Below the pieces are notes generated by a model. That model searched no databases. It was not told where the DNA came from and saw only the letters and a program-made list of their open reading frames with translations. Shown piece after piece: positions 60,481 through 64,000 of a stretch of DNA of 64,000 nt. Positions within the stretch are counted from its first letter, which is position 1. Every line of letters starts with the position of its first letter. A program made the translations under genes and the position numbers. This stretch comes from Gonatopus flavifemur (Eukaryota > Arthropoda > Insecta > Hymenoptera > Dryinidae): the NCBI GenBank assembly GCA_018340375.1, contig JAFFJZ010000001.1, positions 78,174,001 through 78,238,000 of the forward strand. Reading direction: 5' to 3'.

Positions 60481-60879
60481 TTTCCTGGTGGGTCAAACCA
60501 GATTTCAACTTATGACAACTACGGATGTTTCAACCAGATCGTGTTTTTGTCAGTGTACGGTCTGATACGTATCCCTCCAAATTTGAGAAATCCATTATTC
60601 CCCATAAATGACATTATGGACTTTCTGTGCACCTGTTGGCATAGTTTCCTGAGAAATTTTCTGAGGATGAGATACGACGTATTAGAACGTGGGTCTTGAT
60701 ATATCAATTTTGTTCACTCCAAGAAGAGGGGATAATGGGGTGGATAATTTTTGTACCAATCGTATGATGTTCGAAACAGATTGCGATCCAAATGTTCATT
60801 GATTCTTAGATAAATTTCATTCCACGTCGAACTTCTGTCGTGAAGACTTCGTACTGAGAGAAATTCTCATGTGATAATA

Positions 60880-61201
60880 ATGTGTTGGCTGGGAATATGG
60901 TTGCTGATGCTGTTCCCAATCATTAGAGCTGGTGGTAAGTGCGTTGATCAACTCTCAATATCATCTGTAATCATCTGCATTTTCATTGCATGTGTACTAC
61001 AATTCCCCCAGGCTTTGTATGTGGCAGGAATTTGGATCGTTCATTAAAGAGAATTGATACTCGAATAATGAAATAATCAGCTGGTATGACAGCTTCCGAT
61101 CTTTGTAAAGACCACAAACCTCGCGATACATCCTATCAACCATCCTTCCATTCCCAAGCAGCCAATTCAAGAGAACGGGAACCCATGATGCATCGGGTTA
61201 T
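60880..61201 (+). pseudogene. Gene F: serine protease remnant (signal-peptide exon and decayed intron-1 exon)
   Basis: Exon 1 at 60880-60934 encodes MCWLGIWLLMLFPIIRAGG and ends in a good GTAAGT donor, virtually identical to gene D. The intron-1 exon follows at 61012-61201 with acceptor and GTAAGT donor but contains TAA after IDTRIMK. Similarity to the array stops near 61318, where repeat sequence begins. No His, Asp or Ser exon follows before the window ends at 64000, so the gene is either truncated or split by an insertion longer than 2.6 kb. Confidence 0.8.
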
Positions 61202-61318
61202 GTAAGTTTGAATTCTCGTTTCATCTCATGAACGATTGAAATTTCAAGTATATGGTCTCTTCTATTCATCCATTCGGACCAATTTTCCCAATTACCAATC
61301 CCATGAACAGTCATGTAC

Positions 61319-62001
61319 AGGGTGTCCCATTTCAATCTTCAAATGCAAATATCTCGAAAACATGCATCTTAAACCAAAAGTACTTCATACCAAAGTTGTT
61401 ATACAAAGAGGGGGCCACAAAACTACGATATCCGTTTCATCAAAGATGACGTTATGATCGATTAAAATGGGGTCAACATCATTTTTTTAAATGGCAACCC
61501 CCACTTTTTATTGCATATCTTGATTCTACGCAAAAAACTGAGTAACTTTCGCTTGAAACGTTTTTCTAAATGTTCAAAGGTGGTGCCACAATCGATGAAA
61601 AATAAAGTCTATGAAACAATATGCGGATATCTTGAGGAATGCATCCAAGAGCCGAAATATCTCTTCCGAATGTTGTTGTTAAGAGAGGGGACGACACAAT
61701 GGCTATATCAGTTCCATAGTAGATGGCGCTGTGGTTGGTAAAAATGAGGTCAACTTCAATTTTTCAAATGGAAACTCCTACTTTTCATCGCATATCATGA
61801 TTCTACGCGAAAAAATGAGGAATTTTTGTTTGAAACATTTTTCCTAAATTTTTGAAGATGGGATCGGTGGAAAATGAGGTTGATGAGAAAGTTCCACCGC
61901 ATTATGTGTGAAGCAACGCTCAACAAACAAATCAAAACAATAATAATTTCAGAGAAGAAATCGAACACAAAACACAACAAATGTCATGTCCAAAACATTG
62001 T
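61319..62001. repeat. Repeat of unknown class with tandem subunits
   Basis: Array similarity ends at CATGTACA and is followed by GGGTGTCCCATTTCAATC, an opening common among insect repeats. Two diverged subunits about 275 bp apart share TTCTACGC and GCATATC words (61484-61560 and 61760-61840). Confidence 0.5.
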
Positions 62002-62003
62002 AA

Positions 62004-62506
62004 CCCGAAGGGAACATGAAGCTCCGACAAATGTTCAGAATAGATCATGATAGATCAGACTGAAGCTCCGTTGGAGCTCAAGTTTAGATTCGTAAACGTT
62101 CGACGAAGGTCCGATGAACGTTGAAATGTCCACTTGAAAATAGTTTGAATGAACGTTCATAAAACGTTCATTGAACGTTTGCTAAAGGTTCGTTCGAGTT
62201 GCAATTTTTCGATCAAAGTTTTTTTCAAAGTATATTTTTCCACGAAAAAATGAAAGATTGAGGCATTTCTAACTATAATTGTAATTCCGTCTGAAACATA
62301 AAAAACTGAAGGTTGAATGAATCTTCGTAAAATCTTTAATAAACGTTCTATGAACCTTCATTTAAGCTATTTTCAAGCGGACATTTCAACGTTCATCGGA
62401 CCTTCGTCGAACGTTTCCGAATCTAAACTTGAGCTCCAACGGAGCTTCAGTCTGATCTATCATGATCTATTCTGAACATTCGTCGGAGCTTCATGTTCCC
62501 TTCGGG
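62004..62506. mobile_element. CCC-ended element with long inverted arms, TSD AA
   Basis: Starts CCCGAAGGGAACATGAAGCT and ends GCTTCATGTTCCCTTCGGG, flanked by AA. The arms match for about 140 bp, and the centre reiterates GAACGTTC words. 503 bp. Confidence 0.88.
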
Positions 62507-62533
62507 AAATGACTTTAATTCAATGTTTTGGAA

Positions 62534-63400
62534 CCCTGGTGGAAATATTTCTCCGAATTTTCTCAGATTTTTTCCGAATTTTTTCATCGTTTTTGTCCGA
62601 TTTTGTTCGGGAATTTCTCCGAATTTTATACCAAATTGAGACGTTTCTCCGAAACACTTCGCTCATAATCATTTCTCCGAATTGGAAGATTCAGATTTTT
62701 CCCGAATTTCTCCTCGAAAGATCACATTTTTCTCCGAATTATTCATTTTTCCAACGTAATTTATTTCGTGATCAAAATATTACTCCAATCTTTTCCTACT
62801 CACTCCGAAATGCTCTCCGATTCATTCAGATTTTCTCTAAATTTCATTTTGGATTCACAAATTTCTCCAAAATACTCCGCCTCAAATGATTTTTCTGAAT
62901 CAAAAGTTCAGATTTTCTCCGAATTCTTTCTGGAATGATTATAGTATTTTTCGAATTATTCATATTCTCAACATAATTCATTCCATAATCAGAATATTTT
63001 TCCGAATTTCTCCGAACTACTTCCGAGGGAGGATTGGAACTGTTCTATTCAACCTTTGACAATCCCCCCGATTCCCTTCGAAAATTCTTCAATGTATGGA
63101 AATTTGAATATAGATGAAGTTCGGAGAACTTCGGAGAGGCAGGTCCTTCCCACCTTTTTTCGTAGCCATTCGAAAACAATCGGAATAATCCATCACGCGT
63201 TCAAATGTTGGTGAGTGATCCAAATTCCTCTGAATTTTCTTGAAAAATACCTGTCAATAAATCTTCAAACATATATCCGATTTCCTCTAAATTTTCCCTC
63301 AGTCTGACAAAAAATCATGCCTAGAAATCCACTAAACCCTCTATTTGTTACATGTTTTCGGAGGAATTCGGAGAAAATCGAAATACTCGGATCGATTGAG
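62534..63400. mobile_element. Probable CCC-ended element, right end not found
   Basis: Begins CCCTGGTGGAAATATTTCTC, closely resembling CCCTGGCGAAAAAATTTCTC at 13642, and then reiterates TTTCTCCGAATT to about 63140. AATTCGGAGAAA appears in inverse near 63365. A matching CCAGGG right end is not seen. Confidence 0.5.
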
Positions 63401-64000
63401 CAATTCAAGTAATTTATATGACTTTCTCTACACTGAGAAAAAAAAAGAGAGCAATGAAGGTGGACAAGTTTTACATTTTCTAAGGGAATTTTCGGCGTGG
63501 TGCGAAAAAGATTGTAAATTTTATATTCCGAAGAAAATTCAAAGACCACACCGTAAACATGACATCTTCGAGAGACAACGCAGGAAATTGAATGCAGCCA
63601 CAATAAATATTACATTCTCAGTATGCAACATAGAAAATTCAACGTAGATCCAAGAAAGTTTACATTGTTCGCAGGGAAAATGTACTCTTTGCTTCGTCAG
63701 AATGTAAACTTTACATTTTTCTGTAAGGGGCAATGCATCGAGAATTTGGCAATCAATGCTTCCATGAATGATATAAATTGAAACTATTTTCTGAATACAT
63801 TCTGCTAAAAATTCCCAATACAGAAAGATTCCAAACGATAAACTTTCCCTATAGTTTTCCATTAGGTTTTTGAATACGGAATTTACAATTTTTTATCGTT
63901 CTTGAACGATAGAACTCTATCTTTCCTCATCGTATTCTATAGAATTGATCATAAAACGTAAGTGGTGTTATCGTCAAATTTTTATAGAAAAAGTACTACT
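63401..64000. other. Intergenic DNA at the window edge
   Basis: CACTGAGAAAAAAAAAGAG at 63431 resembles the CACTG-type MITE ends, and TTTACATTTT words recur to about 63720, but I could not fix a right end. No gene seen. Confidence 0.4.

Overview
The window looks like an intergenic-rich stretch of an insect-like eukaryotic genome. It is AT-rich, its genes carry GT-AG introns, AATAAA signals follow several stop codons, and it is crowded with hAT, piggyBac-like, LINE and MITE-type elements. Hymenoptera is a reasonable guess from the kind of LINE remnant and the secreted serine protease array, but no sequence here proves a taxon. There is no sign of a bacterial operon, CRISPR array or phage.

Layout. 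1-8.9 kb: no recognisable gene. 8.9-10.1 kb: decayed LINE on the minus strand. 10.3-11.4 kb: gene A, a secreted-type S1 serine protease homolog that has lost its catalytic His. 12-19.2 kb: a 6.2 kb hAT-type unit with a perfect 8-bp target duplication, containing a nested element, a fold-back element and an inverted 185-bp satellite. 20.5-61.2 kb: a tandem array of S1 proteases on the plus strand: B (20521-23528), C (30341-32738), D (42062-44427), E (51329-54283, pseudogene) and F (60880-61201, first exon only). B to E share one architecture: a signal-peptide exon, a His exon, an Asp exon and a Ser exon, with phase 1, 2 and 0 introns. Each unit also carries a minus-strand relic of a second, diverged protease. 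61.3-64 kb: repeats only.

How the parts relate. B, C and D predict secreted zymogens with a short propeptide ending in RSKR before a V/M-I/V-N/D-G mature start, an intact His-Asp-Ser triad and Gly at the position expected for residue 189. They look like chymotrypsin/elastase-type enzymes activated at a furin-like site. The C and D units are a recent segmental duplication. Nested insertions, with empty sites preserved in the sister copies, give a relative chronology. E carries a CGA-to-TGA stop exactly at the activation arginine plus a frameshift.

The most novel-looking signal is a group of at least a dozen non-autonomous elements that begin CCC and end GGG. They are flanked by 2-bp duplications that vary (TT, AA, AT, TA, TC, AG), and their interiors are mostly built from one short reiterated word that differs between elements. 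Several insertions are proven by an empty paralogous site or by restoration of a reading frame.
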